Shown here piece after piece: positions 1-8,510 of a DNA stretch of 64,000 bases; position 1 is the first letter of the stretch, and each line of letters begins with the position of its first letter. This stretch comes from Accumulibacter sp. (GTDB lineage Bacteria > Pseudomonadota > Gammaproteobacteria > Burkholderiales > Rhodocyclaceae), in the NCBI GenBank assembly GCA_024235715.1, contig JACKLW010000011.1, positions 1 to 64,000 on the forward strand. The letters run 5' to 3'. A model generated the notes under the pieces. The model searched no databases and was not told the origin of the DNA. It saw only the letters and a list, made by a program, of their open reading frames with translations. Both the position numbers and the translations under genes were made by a program.

Positions 1-228
1 GTAGGTAGGGGAACGCGTTGCCAGACAGAGTGTAACTTACTGATTGTCGCGGACGGGTCTTGTCTTTCCTTTGTTCTCTTCCTGATGCAGGCGTGCGGCA
101 GGTGCGGCGTCACGTCAAACATCCTGCCACATGTCGGAACACGCCACGCTCGCCAGATGTTCGGCGCGTGGCGAAGCGCTTTCTCACGACGCCGCCCACC
201 GCCATTCACCCCAATCGCCAAGACGCGA

Positions 229-246
229 TTAGTTCGACTAGACTAA
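229..246. promoter_or_regulatory. Possible operator upstream of the antitoxin gene
   Basis: Short inverted repeat with arms TTAGT and ACTAA separated by 8 bases, about 35 bases upstream of the antitoxin start. Phd/YefM antitoxins usually autoregulate by binding palindromes near their own promoter, so this is a candidate site. The arms are only 5 bases, so chance is a real alternative. Bases 1-228 show no gene that can be supported. Confidence 0.22.
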
Positions 247-281
247 GGGCGTCTCTCGTTTCTTGTCTGAAGGAGGTGCGC

Positions 282-566
282 ATGCAAACGGTCAATATTC
301 ATGCCGCAAAGACCCAGCTTTCTCGCTTGGTCGAGCAGGCTGCCGCCGGCGAGGAAATCATCATTGCCAAAGCGGGCAAGCCGATTTGTCGCCTCGTGCC
401 GTTGGCAGCGGCAACCATGCCACCGCGGAAACTCGGAATGCTGGCCGGCAAGCTCGATGTGCCGGATAGCTTCGATGATCCATTACCCGACGCGCTGATC
501 GACCTCTTCTACAAGGGGCCAGTTTTCCCCGAAAAATCGGCCAGGTCGCGCAAGGACGAACGCTGA
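282..566 (+). CDS. Type II toxin-antitoxin antitoxin, Phd/YefM family
   Basis: A 94-residue protein. The N-terminus (MQTVNIHAAKTQLSRLVEQA, then GEEIIIAKAGKPICRLVPL) is the typical Phd/YefM DNA-binding and dimerisation region; the C-terminal part (KLDVPDSFDDPLPDAL) is the usual flexible toxin-binding tail. The ATG at 282 is preceded by a strong AGGAGGTG at 271-278. The frame stays open upstream to 60, but that extension has no family resemblance. The stop abuts the start of the PIN-domain gene, as in a classical antitoxin-toxin pair. It should neutralise the toxin and repress the operon (family knowledge). Confidence 0.88.
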   Translation: MQTVNIHAAKTQLSRLVEQAAAGEEIIIAKAGKPICRLVPLAAATMPPRKLGMLAGKLDVPDSFDDPLPDALIDLFYKGPVFPEKSARSRKDER

Positions 567-953
567 ATGCGCTTCCTGCTCGATACGCATGTGCTGATCC
601 GGTCACTGCATCAACCTGAACGCCTGCCGAGCGAGCTGCGCGAAGCCCTGAGCCGGCGTGAGAACGAGGTGTACTTCAGCGCGGCCAGCATCTGGGAGAT
701 TGCCATCAAGACCGCGCTGCAGCGCTTCGACTTCAACTACCGTCCCGATGACATAGCCGCGGCAGCCCGCGAAACCGGCTTCGCCGAACTTGCGGTGTCT
801 GCCAGTCAGGCGAGTCAGGTGGCGCAGCTGCCGCCCATTCATGGCGACCCGTTCGACCGCTTGTTGATCGCCCAGGCATTCGAAGTGCCGGCCACGCTGC
901 TTACTGCCGACGCGCTGCTGTCCGCCTATGGCGAACTGGTGCAGGTGATTTGA
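567..953 (+). CDS. Type II toxin, VapC-like PIN-domain ribonuclease
   Basis: A 128-residue PIN-domain protein. It shows the N-terminal LLDTHVLI motif with the first metal-binding Asp, a central SAASIWEIAIK segment with the conserved Glu, and PFDRLLIAQA with a later acidic metal ligand, ending in LLTADALLSAYG. PIN toxins are Mg/Mn-dependent endoribonucleases that usually attack tRNA or rRNA. The ATG follows the antitoxin TGA with no gap, so translation is probably coupled. The length is normal and all acidic residues are present, so the toxin looks intact. Confidence 0.9.
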   Translation: MRFLLDTHVLIRSLHQPERLPSELREALSRRENEVYFSAASIWEIAIKTALQRFDFNYRPDDIAAAARETGFAELAVSASQASQVAQLPPIHGDPFDRLLIAQAFEVPATLLTADALLSAYGELVQVI

Positions 954-1031
954 CGGCGACCACGGCCAGCCGGGTCGCGAAACGGAGAATCAGGGATTGC
1001 TGGCCACGGTGCAGGCCAGCGACATCGGTGG

Positions 1032-1460
1032 CTATTTGATCCGCTGCAGCTTCGGCCGGCCTGCGGCTGGCGGGGTCGTCGGCGGCTCGGGCTCGTCGCC
1101 GCGCTCGGCAGCGGCTTCGCCGCTATCGCTGCCTGCGGCGGCCGCCGCAGGCTCGACCTCGAAAGCCATGCCGGCGCCGTTTTCGCGCGCATAGATGGCG
1201 GAGACGTTGGCGACCGGCACCAGCAGGTCGCGCGCGACGCCGCCGAAGCGGGCCTGGAAGCTGATCACGTCGTTGCCCAGTTCGAGACGGCCGGTGGCTT
1301 CGTAGCCGACGTTCAGGACGATCTGGCCGTCGCGAACGTGCTCCATCGGCACGCGCGTACGCGCGTCGACGGTCACCGCGAGGTAGGGTGTGAAGCCGTT
1401 ATCGGTGCACCACTGGTGTATGGCGCGGATCAGATAGGGTTTGGTCGACGGCAGGTCCAA
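1032..1460 (-). CDS. sspB: ClpXP protease specificity-enhancing factor SspB
   Basis: A 142-residue adaptor that binds ssrA-tagged and some other substrates and hands them to ClpXP. The folded domain runs from about residue 5 to 105 (KPYLIRAIHQWCTDNG ... LVPVANVSAIYARENG). An acidic, Ala/Pro-rich linker follows, ending in KLQRIK, which resembles the short C-terminal ClpX-docking tail of the family. The start is a TTG with a good AGGAG just upstream; the resulting MDLPSTKPYL matches the family N-terminus. It lies directly downstream of sspA on the same strand, the standard arrangement. Confidence 0.93.
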   Translation of the reverse strand: MDLPSTKPYLIRAIHQWCTDNGFTPYLAVTVDARTRVPMEHVRDGQIVLNVGYEATGRLELGNDVISFQARFGGVARDLLVPVANVSAIYARENGAGMAFEVEPAAAAAGSDSGEAAAERGDEPEPPTTPPAAGRPKLQRIK

Positions 1461-1550
1461 GTTGGCTCCTGTTAGACGTGATCGAGCGCTGGCCCAGGCA
1501 ATGGCGTCAGACGTCGCCGGAATGGAATCCGGCGACTTGCTGCACCACTC

Positions 1551-2147
1551 CTATTTGCGCATCGCTTTTTCCGATGGCGTCAGCGCGTCGATGAAGCCCT
1601 GACGGCTGAAAATCCGCTCGCCGTACTTCAGCAGCGGCAGAGCGGTTTTCGAGAGTTCGATGCCGTAGTGGTCGAGGCGCCAGAGCAGCGGCGCGATGGC
1701 GACGTCGAGCATCGAAAACTCTTCGCCGAGCATGTGCTTCTGCTTGACGAATACCGGAGACATCTCCGTGAGGCGGTCGCGAATCTGCTGCCGGGCGCGG
1801 TCGGCGGTCTTGCCGTTCTTCTCGAGCGGCTCGATGTAGGCGAACACTTCGCGCTCCATGGTGATCAGCAGTTGGCGCGCCCGGGCCCGCATGATGGGGT
1901 CGGCCGGCATCAGCTGCGGATGCGGGAAGCGCTCGTCGATGTACTCGTTGATGATGTTCGGCTCATAGAGGATCAGGTCCCGCTCGACGAGAACCGGCAC
2001 GCGACCGTAGGGGTTGATGATGGCGATGTCCTCGGGCTTGGCGAAGAGATCGACGTCGATCACCTGAAAATCCATGCCCTTCTCGTAGAGCACGATTCGG
2101 CAGCGGTGACTGAACGGGCAGGTGGTTCCCGAATAGAGATTCATCAT
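1551..2147 (-). CDS. sspA: Stringent starvation protein A, glutathione-S-transferase fold
   Basis: A 198-residue GST-like protein that in gammaproteobacteria binds RNA polymerase. The N-terminal thioredoxin-like domain (MMNLYSGTTCPFSHRCRIVL) includes the CPFSHR segment; the PYGRVPVL cis-Pro loop follows at about residue 50, and a helical C-terminal domain covers roughly residues 85-195. The start is set at the ATG pair at 2147/2144, which gives the conserved MMNLYSG start. An in-frame TTG 15 bases upstream is less likely because an AAGG element sits between the two. It follows the bc1 genes and precedes sspB. Confidence 0.92.
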   Translation of the reverse strand: MMNLYSGTTCPFSHRCRIVLYEKGMDFQVIDVDLFAKPEDIAIINPYGRVPVLVERDLILYEPNIINEYIDERFPHPQLMPADPIMRARARQLLITMEREVFAYIEPLEKNGKTADRARQQIRDRLTEMSPVFVKQKHMLGEEFSMLDVAIAPLLWRLDHYGIELSKTALPLLKYGERIFSRQGFIDALTPSEKAMRK

Positions 2148-2250
2148 GATCAATACCTTCAAAAACGAATCGGCATCGCGGCGGCGGCGGGCGCTCGTCG
2201 CGCCCTCGCCGGCGATGCCGCAGCCCGAGACCCGGCGCGCTATGCTGCGC

Positions 2251-2961
2251 TTACTTGATGTCTTTCCAGTAGTTCTTCTTCAGCTTGTAGGCGAAGCCGA
2301 AGAGGACCAGGAGGAAGGCAAGGACGCCGAAACCGAGCTGCTTGCGGAAACCGGCTTCCGGCTCCGCCGCCCAGACCATGAAGCCGACCAGGTCGGCGAT
2401 GGTCTTGTCGTACTCGGCGGGCGTCTGCGTGCCGGGAATCGCCAGTTCGAGCGCGTGCTCGGCGTTGAGGACCTGTATCCCCTGCAGCTGCCACAACACG
2501 TGCGGCATGCCGACGTTCTCGAAAAGCAGGTTGTTCCAGCCGGTGGGACGCGCCTTGTCCCGGTAGAACGAGCGCAGGTAGGTGTACAGCCAGTCGGCAC
2601 CGCTGCCATCCTCGGAGGCACGTGAGCGCGCGACCAGAGAGAGGTCCGGCGGGGTCGCACCAAACCAGGCCTTCTGCTCGGCGGGACGGGCGGCGATGCG
2701 CATCGGCTCGCCGATCTTGTCGGCCGTAAACAACAGGTGGTCCTTGATCTGCTGCTCGGAAAGACCGAGCTGGGTCAGGCGGTTGTAGCGGACATAGCTC
2801 AGGCCGTGGCAGTTCATGCAGTAGTTGACGAAGGTCCTGGCGCCGCTTTGCAGAGCGGCGTTGTCGCGCTGCACCTCGGGTGCCTTGTCAAGATGGAGAG
2901 CTGCGCCACTGGCCAGGGCGATGGCCGGAGCGGCGAGCAATGCAGTGAGCAGTTTCTTCAT
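2251..2961 (-). CDS. petC: Ubiquinol-cytochrome c reductase, cytochrome c1 subunit
   Basis: A 236-residue cytochrome c1 of the bc1 complex, passing electrons from the Rieske protein to soluble cytochrome c in the periplasm. It has an N-terminal signal sequence (MKKLLTALLAAPAIALASGA), a haem-binding CMNCH at residues 48-52, a later GEPMRIA that probably supplies the axial Met, and one C-terminal membrane anchor (FGVLAFLLVLFGFAYKL). It is the third gene of petABC. It is a short bacterial c1, not a cytochrome b/c1 fusion. Confidence 0.95.
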   Translation of the reverse strand: MKKLLTALLAAPAIALASGAALHLDKAPEVQRDNAALQSGARTFVNYCMNCHGLSYVRYNRLTQLGLSEQQIKDHLLFTADKIGEPMRIAARPAEQKAWFGATPPDLSLVARSRASEDGSGADWLYTYLRSFYRDKARPTGWNNLLFENVGMPHVLWQLQGIQVLNAEHALELAIPGTQTPAEYDKTIADLVGFMVWAAEPEAGFRKQLGFGVLAFLLVLFGFAYKLKKNYWKDIK

Positions 2962-2975
2962 TTTTTTGCTTTCCT

Positions 2976-4295
2976 TTACATCGTCACGCGGTCAGGTTCC
3001 GGCTTGTACTTGTCGATCTTCGACCACCACGGCATGGTCAGGAAGAAGAGGAAGTAGTACAGGCTGAGAAGCTGTGCCACCGGAGCACCCGGAATGACGC
3101 CGAAGAAGGCGTAGGAGGGCGCTTTCGTGCCAAGGAAGCCGAGGATGAAGAAGGAGATCACGAAGAGCGTCAGCAGGGTCTTGAAGATCGGCCCGCGATA
3201 GCGGATCGACTTGACCGGGCTGCGGTCGAGCCAGGGCAGGAAGGCCAGGATCACGACGCCGCCACCCATCGCCACGACGCCCCAGAACTTGGCATCGATG
3301 CCGAACAGCGGCCAGACCATGGCCCGCAGGAGCGAGTAGTAAGGCGTGAAGTACCACACCGGCGCGATGTGCGGCGGCGTCTTCAGCGGATCGGCCGGGA
3401 TGAAGTTGTTGTACTCGAGGAAGTAGCCGCCACCCTCGGGCGCGAAGAAGACGATGATCGAGAAGACCATCAGGAACACCACCACGCCGACGATGTCCTT
3501 CACCGAGTAGTAGGGATGGAAGGGAATGCCGTCCAGCGGAATGCCTTCCGGGGTCTTGCGTTTCTTGATTTCGATGCCGTCCGGGTTGTTCGAGCCGACT
3601 TCGTGCAGCGCCAGGATGTGCGCGGCAACGAGGCCGAGCAGTACCAGCGGCACGGCGATCACGTGGAACGAGAAGAAGCGGTTGAGGGTCGCGTCGCCGA
3701 CGACGAAGTCGCCGCGGATCCAGATCGACAGCGGTTCGCCGACCAATGGAATCGCCGAGAACAGGTTGACGATGACCTGCGCGCCCCAGAAGGACATCTG
3801 TCCCCACGGCAGCAGATAGCCCATGAAGGCCTCGGCCATCAGGCACAGGAAGAGCAGCGTGCCGAAGACCCAGATCAGCTCGCGCGGCTGCCGATACGAG
3901 CCGTAAAGCATGCCGCGGAACATGTGCAGGTAGACGACGACGAAGAACGCCGACGCGCCGGTCGAGTGCATGTAGCGGATCAACCAGCCCCAGGGCACGT
4001 CGCGCATGATGTATTCGACGCTGGCAAAGGCGATCGGGATGCCGCTGGCGTTGAGCGCGGCATCGGGCTTGTAGTGCATGACCAGGAAGATGCCGGTAAC
4101 GATCTGGATGACCAGCACCAGCATCGCCAGCGAACCGAAGAAATACCAGAAGTTGAAGTTCTTCGGCGCGTAATACTCGGAGAGGTGGCCGCGCCACATC
4201 GACGTCGCCGGGAAGCGGGCATCAAACCATTCGAGCAGATTACCCTGCAGGGAACCGTCCGATTTGTATTTCTCGTAATTGCTGTTCGACGCCAT
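2976..4295 (-). CDS. petB: Ubiquinol-cytochrome c reductase, cytochrome b subunit
   Basis: A 439-residue multi-spanning cytochrome b with the N-terminal b6-like half and the C-terminal subunit-IV-like half in one chain. The haem-coordinating His pairs lie in the segment YMHSTGASAFFVVVYLHMFR and in FHVIAVPLVLLGLVAAHILALH. The Qo-site tetrapeptide appears as PVWY (around residue 312) instead of the better known PEWY. It oxidises quinol at Qo and reduces quinone at Qi. It starts 3 bases after the Rieske gene and ends 14 bases before cytochrome c1. Confidence 0.96.
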   Translation of the reverse strand: MASNSNYEKYKSDGSLQGNLLEWFDARFPATSMWRGHLSEYYAPKNFNFWYFFGSLAMLVLVIQIVTGIFLVMHYKPDAALNASGIPIAFASVEYIMRDVPWGWLIRYMHSTGASAFFVVVYLHMFRGMLYGSYRQPRELIWVFGTLLFLCLMAEAFMGYLLPWGQMSFWGAQVIVNLFSAIPLVGEPLSIWIRGDFVVGDATLNRFFSFHVIAVPLVLLGLVAAHILALHEVGSNNPDGIEIKKRKTPEGIPLDGIPFHPYYSVKDIVGVVVFLMVFSIIVFFAPEGGGYFLEYNNFIPADPLKTPPHIAPVWYFTPYYSLLRAMVWPLFGIDAKFWGVVAMGGGVVILAFLPWLDRSPVKSIRYRGPIFKTLLTLFVISFFILGFLGTKAPSYAFFGVIPGAPVAQLLSLYYFLFFLTMPWWSKIDKYKPEPDRVTM

Positions 4296-4298
4296 TGC

Positions 4299-4895
4299 TT
4301 AGGCCCCCTTCTTGTGTTCACCGATGAGGATGCGCGTATCCGAAAGATACATGTGCGGTGGCACCTCGAGGTTGTCCGGCGCCGGCTTGTTCTTGAAGAC
4401 CCGACCGGCGAAGTCGAAGGTGGAGCCGTGACACGGGCACAGGAAGCCGCCCAGCCAGTCGGCAGCCATGCCGTCCGCGGGACCGTGCTTGAATTTCGCC
4501 GACGGCGAACAGCCAAGATGGGTACAGATGCCGACGACGACCATGTACTCGGGCTTGATCGAGCGCGTTTCGTTCTTGCAATACTCCGGCTGCATGTCCT
4601 TGTCGGAGTTTGGATCGGCCATCTGGTCGTTGAGCTCGGGAAGCGTCTCGAGCATCGGTTTGGTGCGGTTGATGATCCATACCGGCTTGCCGCGCCACTC
4701 GACGGTCATCATCTGACCAAGCTCGAGGTTGCCGATATCGACTTCGACCGGCGCGCCTGCTGCCTTGGCCCGCTCGGACGGCAGCATGCTGGACAGGAAC
4801 GGGACAAGCGCAACCAGCGCCCCCGCTCCGCCAACGGCAGCGGTCGCGACGACCAGCCGCCGCCTTCCGCAGTCCACTTTGCTCTCATTGCTCAT
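4299..4895 (-). CDS. petA: Ubiquinol-cytochrome c reductase, Rieske iron-sulfur subunit
   Basis: Rieske [2Fe-2S] subunit of about 198 residues. The two cluster-binding loops are CTHLGCSP and CPCHGS, giving the expected two Cys plus two His ligands and the loop disulfide pair. A Tat-like N-terminus (GRRRLVVATAAVGGAGALVALVP) provides the membrane anchor. The start is placed at the ATG giving MSNESKVD; an upstream in-frame ATG adds six residues and is less likely. It is the first gene of petABC, behind the promoter at 4947-4975. Confidence 0.95.
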   Translation of the reverse strand: MSNESKVDCGRRRLVVATAAVGGAGALVALVPFLSSMLPSERAKAAGAPVEVDIGNLELGQMMTVEWRGKPVWIINRTKPMLETLPELNDQMADPNSDKDMQPEYCKNETRSIKPEYMVVVGICTHLGCSPSAKFKHGPADGMAADWLGGFLCPCHGSTFDFAGRVFKNKPAPDNLEVPPHMYLSDTRILIGEHKKGA

Positions 4896-4946
4896 AGCGC
4901 TGATCCCTAGCACGTAATGGAAAGTTGGTACGAACTAAACCGCAGC

Positions 4947-4975
4947 ATTATACGCCAAACTCGATACAGAGAGAA
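4947..4975 (-). promoter_or_regulatory. Sigma70-like promoter of petABC
   Basis: On the minus strand a perfect -10 TATAAT (4947-4952) is preceded, with a 17-base spacer, by TTCTCT (4970-4975) as a weak -35. The predicted transcript would start near 4940, leaving a leader of about 45 bases to petA. The -10 match is exact; the -35 is poor, so an activator or unusual sigma contact is possible. Confidence 0.5.
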
Positions 4976-4995
4976 TCGCGGACTACCCGGATCGC

Positions 4996-5598
4996 TTACG
5001 GGGCAAGCGGTCGCCGCTCGCGCAACGCCTGCGCCAGCGTTCCGGCGTCGACGTATTCGAGCTCACCGCCGACCGGCACCCCGCGCGCGATGCGCGAGAC
5101 CTTGACGCCGCGGCTCTTGAGCATTTCGGAGAGGTAGTGAGCGGTGGCTTCGCCCTCGTTGGTGAAATTGGTGGCGATGATCACTTCGCCCACCACGCCA
5201 TCGCAGGCGCGCGCCAGCAGACGCTCGAGATGAAGCTCGGCGGGACCGATGCCGTCAAGCGGCGAGACGCGGCCCATGAGGACGTAATAGAGCCCCGAAT
5301 AGGCGTGCGTCTGTTCCATCATGTTCATGTCGATCGGCGTTTCGACGACGCACAGCTGGCTGGCGTCGCGCTTGCCCGACAGGCAGCGCGCGCAGACCTC
5401 GGACTCGGTGAGTGTGTTGCAGCGCTGACAGTGGCGAAGCGCGCCAAGTGCGCGCTGCAGGGCGTCGGCCAGGCGCCCGGCGCCTGCCCGGTCATGCTGC
5501 ATCAGGTGATAAGCCATGCGCTGAGCCGACTTCGGACCAACGCCGGGCAGGCAGCGCAAAGCCTCGATCAGTGACTCGAGGCTCGACGGGGTGTTCAT
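4996..5598 (-). CDS. recR: Recombination mediator protein RecR
   Basis: A 200-residue RecR, acting with RecF/RecO to load RecA on gapped DNA. It shows an N-terminal helix-hairpin-helix ([19 protein letters not shown]), a C4 zinc finger ([16 protein letters not shown], residues about 57-72), and a Toprim domain ([15 protein letters not shown] ... YYVLMG). Length is normal. Its ATG overlaps the last base of the ybaB stop, so dnaX-ybaB-recR is an operon as in many proteobacteria. Confidence 0.96.
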   Translation of the reverse strand: MNTPSSLESLIEALRCLPGVGPKSAQRMAYHLMQHDRAGAGRLADALQRALGALRHCQRCNTLTESEVCARCLSGKRDASQLCVVETPIDMNMMEQTHAYSGLYYVLMGRVSPLDGIGPAELHLERLLARACDGVVGEVIIATNFTNEGEATAHYLSEMLKSRGVKVSRIARGVPVGGELEYVDAGTLAQALRERRPLAP

Positions 5599-5921
5599 CA
5601 GAAGGGCAGTTTCATCCCCGGCGGCAGGCTGAGGCCTGCCGAGAAACCGGCCATGCGCTCCTGGGAGAGTTCCTCGGAACGGCGCATGGCGTCGTTCAGC
5701 GCCGCGGCAACGAGATCTTCGAGCATTTCCCTGTCGTCCATCACCGACGGATCGATTGTCACCCGGCGCACGTTGTGGTTGCAGGTCATCAGCACCTTGA
5801 CCATGCCGGCGCCGGACTGGCCCTCGACTTCGAGCTGCGCCAGCTCGTCCTGGGCCTTTTTCATGTTTTCCTGCATCTGCTGAGCCTGTTTCATCAGGCC
5901 GGCGATTCCGCCTTTCATCAT
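5598..5921 (-). CDS. YbaB/EbfC family nucleoid-associated protein
   Basis: A 107-residue small DNA-binding protein. Its N-terminal helix ([33 protein letters not shown]) forms the coiled tweezers of the family, followed by a short sheet ([21 protein letters not shown]) and C-terminal helices. It lies between dnaX and recR, its conserved position, 27 bases after the dnaX stop. The role is nucleoid association, with a possible link to replication restart (family knowledge). Confidence 0.95.
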   Translation of the reverse strand: MMKGGIAGLMKQAQQMQENMKKAQDELAQLEVEGQSGAGMVKVLMTCNHNVRRVTIDPSVMDDREMLEDLVAAALNDAMRRSEELSQERMAGFSAGLSLPPGMKLPF

Positions 5922-5948
5922 CTTTTCTGCCTCGCTGGGGGGTAGGGG

Positions 5949-7634
5949 TTAAACGGGTTTTATGGAAGATTCGATCAGGGTGGCGTCGAACATCTCGATC
6001 ACCTCGCGCACGAAGCCGTCCTGCTCGACTGCGGCTATCGCGCGATCCTGCCGCTCACGACGATCACGTTGCGCGGTGGCGGCGGGCGTGTCGCCGATGG
6101 TCGCTTCGAGCTCGACGGCCAGCTGCAACGGCGCACCGAAATGCTCGGCAAGCGACTGCTGCAGCTTGTCCTGCGCAGGCTTCATCAGCAGATGACGATG
6201 CGCTGGTGAGAGGCGAAGCACGATCCGCCCGCTCTGCTGCTCGCGCAATTCGCAGTGCTGTGCGAGTTCGCGCGCCATGCCACTGACCCTGAGCGCTGCC
6301 AGGATCTGGTGCCAGTCGCCCGCCGGGGTTGCGGCCGCGGCTGGCACAAGCGGTGCGGGAGGCACTGCCGCGGCAGGTGTTGCCGGCGCAGCGGCAGGCG
6401 CTGCACTGGCCACCTCCATTGCCGGTCGGCCGGGCGAGTCTGCCGCTGCGGGCGCTGCTGGTCGGCTGGCGTCCGCCGGCGGCGGCGCACTTGCGGGGCG
6501 GGCAGCCGCGACTCCGACAGTCGCTGGGCGTGCCCCGGAATCGTCCTCGCGTGCCGGGCGGAAAGCGTGCAGGCGCAGCAGAGTCATCACGAATCCGGCC
6601 AGTTCGTCGGGCGCCAGAGGGAGTTCCCGACGACCATGAACGGCGATCTGGTAAGCGAGTTGCACGAACTCGGGGTCGAGCGCCGCCGCCAGGGTTTCGA
6701 TGCGCTGCCTCTCGGGCAGGTCGTCGGCGATCGCCTGCGGCGCCAGCTGGGCGATCTGCAGGCGGGTGAACAGCGCCGCCATTTCCTGCAGGGCCGCGTC
6801 GAAGGACAGGCTGCGTGCCGCCATGTCGTCGGCGATCTGCAACATCGCCGCTGCGTCACCGGCGAGCAGGGCGTCGACAATCGACAACAGGTGATCGAGG
6901 TCGACCGCCCCGAGCATCTCGCGTACCTGCGTTTCCTCGACCTTTCCGGAGCCATGCGCAATCGCCTGGTCGAGCAGCGACAGGGCGTCGCGCATGCTGC
7001 CCGCCGCCGAGCGCGCCAGCAACTGCAAGGCGCCGGCCTCGGCACTGATCGCCTCGACTTCCAGGATCTGCTGCAGGTGGCTGGCGATCAGCGGCTGCGT
7101 CATCTGCTTGAGGTTGAACTGCAGGCAGCGCGAGAGGACGGTGACCGGAATCTTCTGCGGGTCGGTCGTCGCCAGGATGAACTTCACGTGCTCCGGCGGC
7201 TCTTCGAGGGTCTTCAGCATGGCGTTGAACGCCGAGTTCGAGAGCATGTGCACTTCGTCGATGACGTAGACCTTGAAGCGACCGCGCGTCGGCGCGTACA
7301 CCGCGTTCTCGAGCAGTTGCCGCATCTCGTCGACCTTGGTGTTGGTCGCCGCATCGACCTCGAGCAGATCGACGAAACGGCCGCTGTCGATTTCCTGGCA
7401 CGCGGAGCAGGATCCGCAAGGCGTCGCGCTGACTCCGGTCTCGCAGTTCAGCGCCTTGGCGAGAATGCGCGCCAGCGTCGTCTTGCCGACGCCTCGGGTG
7501 CCCGTGAACAGATAGGCATGGTGCAGGCGCCGGGCGGTCAGGGCATGCGTCAGCGCCCGGACAACGTGCTCCTGGCCGACCAGGCTGGCAAACGTTCGCG
7601 GGCGCCACTTGCGCGCCAGGACTTGGTAACTCAT
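5949..7634 (-). CDS. dnaX: DNA polymerase III subunits gamma/tau
   Basis: A 561-residue clamp-loader ATPase. The N-terminal AAA+ domain has Walker [10 protein letters not shown] (about residues 45-53), a zinc-binding Cys cluster ([16 protein letters not shown]), Walker B with VIDEVHMLS, and the arginine-finger region LSRCLQF. After about residue 370 comes a low-complexity Ala/Pro-rich linker, then a tau-type C-terminal domain ([20 protein letters not shown] ... [14 protein letters not shown]). No clear slippery A-run was seen, so a shorter gamma product by frameshifting is not supported here. Confidence 0.95.
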   Translation of the reverse strand: MSYQVLARKWRPRTFASLVGQEHVVRALTHALTARRLHHAYLFTGTRGVGKTTLARILAKALNCETGVSATPCGSCSACQEIDSGRFVDLLEVDAATNTKVDEMRQLLENAVYAPTRGRFKVYVIDEVHMLSNSAFNAMLKTLEEPPEHVKFILATTDPQKIPVTVLSRCLQFNLKQMTQPLIASHLQQILEVEAISAEAGALQLLARSAAGSMRDALSLLDQAIAHGSGKVEETQVREMLGAVDLDHLLSIVDALLAGDAAAMLQIADDMAARSLSFDAALQEMAALFTRLQIAQLAPQAIADDLPERQRIETLAAALDPEFVQLAYQIAVHGRRELPLAPDELAGFVMTLLRLHAFRPAREDDSGARPATVGVAAARPASAPPPADASRPAAPAAADSPGRPAMEVASAAPAAAPATPAAAVPPAPLVPAAAATPAGDWHQILAALRVSGMARELAQHCELREQQSGRIVLRLSPAHRHLLMKPAQDKLQQSLAEHFGAPLQLAVELEATIGDTPAATAQRDRRERQDRAIAAVEQDGFVREVIEMFDATLIESSIKPV

Positions 7635-7736
7635 GGGCGGATTCTAGCAGATGGCATTTGCGGCGCCGCAGCCGTTTTTGCGGCCCTGGCGCATGCGGAG
7701 GCCGAGGTGGCAGTACAAGACGAAGATCGACGAGTT

Positions 7737-7814
7737 ACGCTGAAATGCGACGCTGAAATGCGGCGCTGAAATGCGACGCTGAAATGCGGCGCTGAACTGC
7801 GACGCTGCGGCGCG
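7737..7814. repeat. 13-bp tandem repeat (minisatellite) upstream of dnaX
   Basis: Five nearly identical head-to-tail copies of ACGCTGAAATGCG, with the first base alternating A/G, occupy 7737-7801; a sixth decayed copy runs to 7814. It lies in the non-coding space between dnaX (start 7634) and the 4.5S RNA gene (3' end about 7851), both on the minus strand. Copy number could vary among strains and alter the distance between the RNA gene and dnaX. Confidence 0.9.
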
Positions 7815-7850
7815 ACGCGTCGTGCGAGCATTTTCGGCCTGCAGAAGCAA

Positions 7851-7954
7851 GGGTGGCGAGCCTTACCCCCGGCACTCACATAAGACGGCTGTGGCTGCTT
7901 CCTTCCGGACCTGACCAGGTTCACCATCCTGCGATGCGGGGAGACCCGCCACGC
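7851..7954 (-). ncRNA. ffs: Signal recognition particle 4.5S RNA
   Basis: On the minus strand the conserved SRP domain IV apical region is present: CCAGGTCAGGTCC-GGAA-GGAAGCAGCC, with the GGAA tetraloop and asymmetric internal loop that bind Ffh. The ends (GTGGCGGG near 7951 and CTCGCCAC near 7853) pair to close the hairpin, giving about 104 nt, the short bacterial 4.5S type without an Alu domain. It lies upstream of dnaX, a common proteobacterial position. The exact ends are estimated from pairing. Confidence 0.93.
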
Positions 7955-7968
7955 AGAATGCTATCACA

Positions 7969-8232
7969 TCAGCCCCCGCCACGTCGGAAATGGCGCTGGA
8001 AGTCGTCCAGGAAATCGGCCTCCTGCTCGGGGGTGCCGCCTGCGAAGGCGATCGATACCTGCAGCCGCGGCAGCGCCAGCGCGCCCATCTGCAGCGCCGG
8101 CAGGGGCTGGCAGCGCAGCTCGACGCGGCGCCCGGCCTGCTCCAGAAGCCAGCCATCGGCCAGGGTGGACACCGCCCAGCCAGGCAGCAGCGGCTGTAAC
8201 TGCCGGGTGAACTCGGGCAGCGCCAGGCTCAT
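7969..8232 (-). CDS. Unknown small protein, last gene of the aldehyde oxidoreductase operon
   Basis: An 87-residue protein, not recognised. It starts MSLALPEFTRQLQPLLPGWA, contains VELRCQPLPALQMGALALPRLQV, and ends with an acidic/aromatic tail (EQEADFLDDFQRHFRRGGG). It has no signal peptide, membrane segment or Cys cluster. The start is the ATG 23 bases downstream of the MoaD-like stop; the frame remains open for 24 more codons upstream, overlapping that gene. Position suggests a maturation or accessory role for the tungsten enzyme, but sequence alone does not show it. Confidence 0.6.
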   Translation of the reverse strand: MSLALPEFTRQLQPLLPGWAVSTLADGWLLEQAGRRVELRCQPLPALQMGALALPRLQVSIAFAGGTPEQEADFLDDFQRHFRRGGG

Positions 8233-8255
8233 TGCGAATTGCGGCACGGCGCGTT

Positions 8256-8510
8256 TCAGCCGCCGGCGATCGGCGGCCAGATGGCCAGCACGTCCCCGGC
8301 ACACAGGCGCCGTGCATCGCGCTGCCCCGGTGGCACGAACTGGCCGTTGAGCAGCACCAGATGCACCAGCCGCGGCGGCAGCGCGCGCGCGGCGATCAGC
8401 GAGGAGACGGTGCTCTCGTCGGGAATTTCCAGGGCAAGGGTGTTGCTCCGGCGAGCATCGGCCGGCAGGTAGTCGGTCAGGAAGGCATACAGCTTGAGCG
8501 TAACCTGCAT
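8256..8510 (-). CDS. MoaD/ThiS-family sulfur carrier-like protein
   Basis: An 84-residue beta-grasp protein ending in the PPIAGG motif; the terminal Gly-Gly is what is adenylated and thiocarboxylated in MoaD/ThiS carriers. The N-terminus MQVTLKLYAFLTDYLPADA and the LVLLNGQFVPP ... GDVLAIWPPIAGG pattern match MoaD. Its ATG overlaps the stop of the FAD subunit gene (ATGA). In this operon it is probably dedicated to the molybdopterin (tungstopterin) dithiolene of the aldehyde oxidoreductase, rather than being the housekeeping MoaD; that is inference. Confidence 0.85.
   Translation of the reverse strand: MQVTLKLYAFLTDYLPADARRSNTLALEIPDESTVSSLIAARALPPRLVHLVLLNGQFVPPGQRDARRLCAGDVLAIWPPIAGG

Noticed and set aside
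3369-4910. 513-codon plus-strand frame opposite petA and petB
   Set aside because: It is Arg/Asp/Glu/His-rich low-complexity antisense translation; the minus strand encodes clear cytochrome b and Rieske proteins.
5949-7634. Programmed frameshift making a short gamma product from dnaX
   Set aside because: No A-rich slippery heptamer with a downstream hairpin was seen in the expected region.
7737-7814. CRISPR array
   Set aside because: The repeat units are 13 bases, directly abutting, with no spacers and no cas genes; it is a minisatellite.
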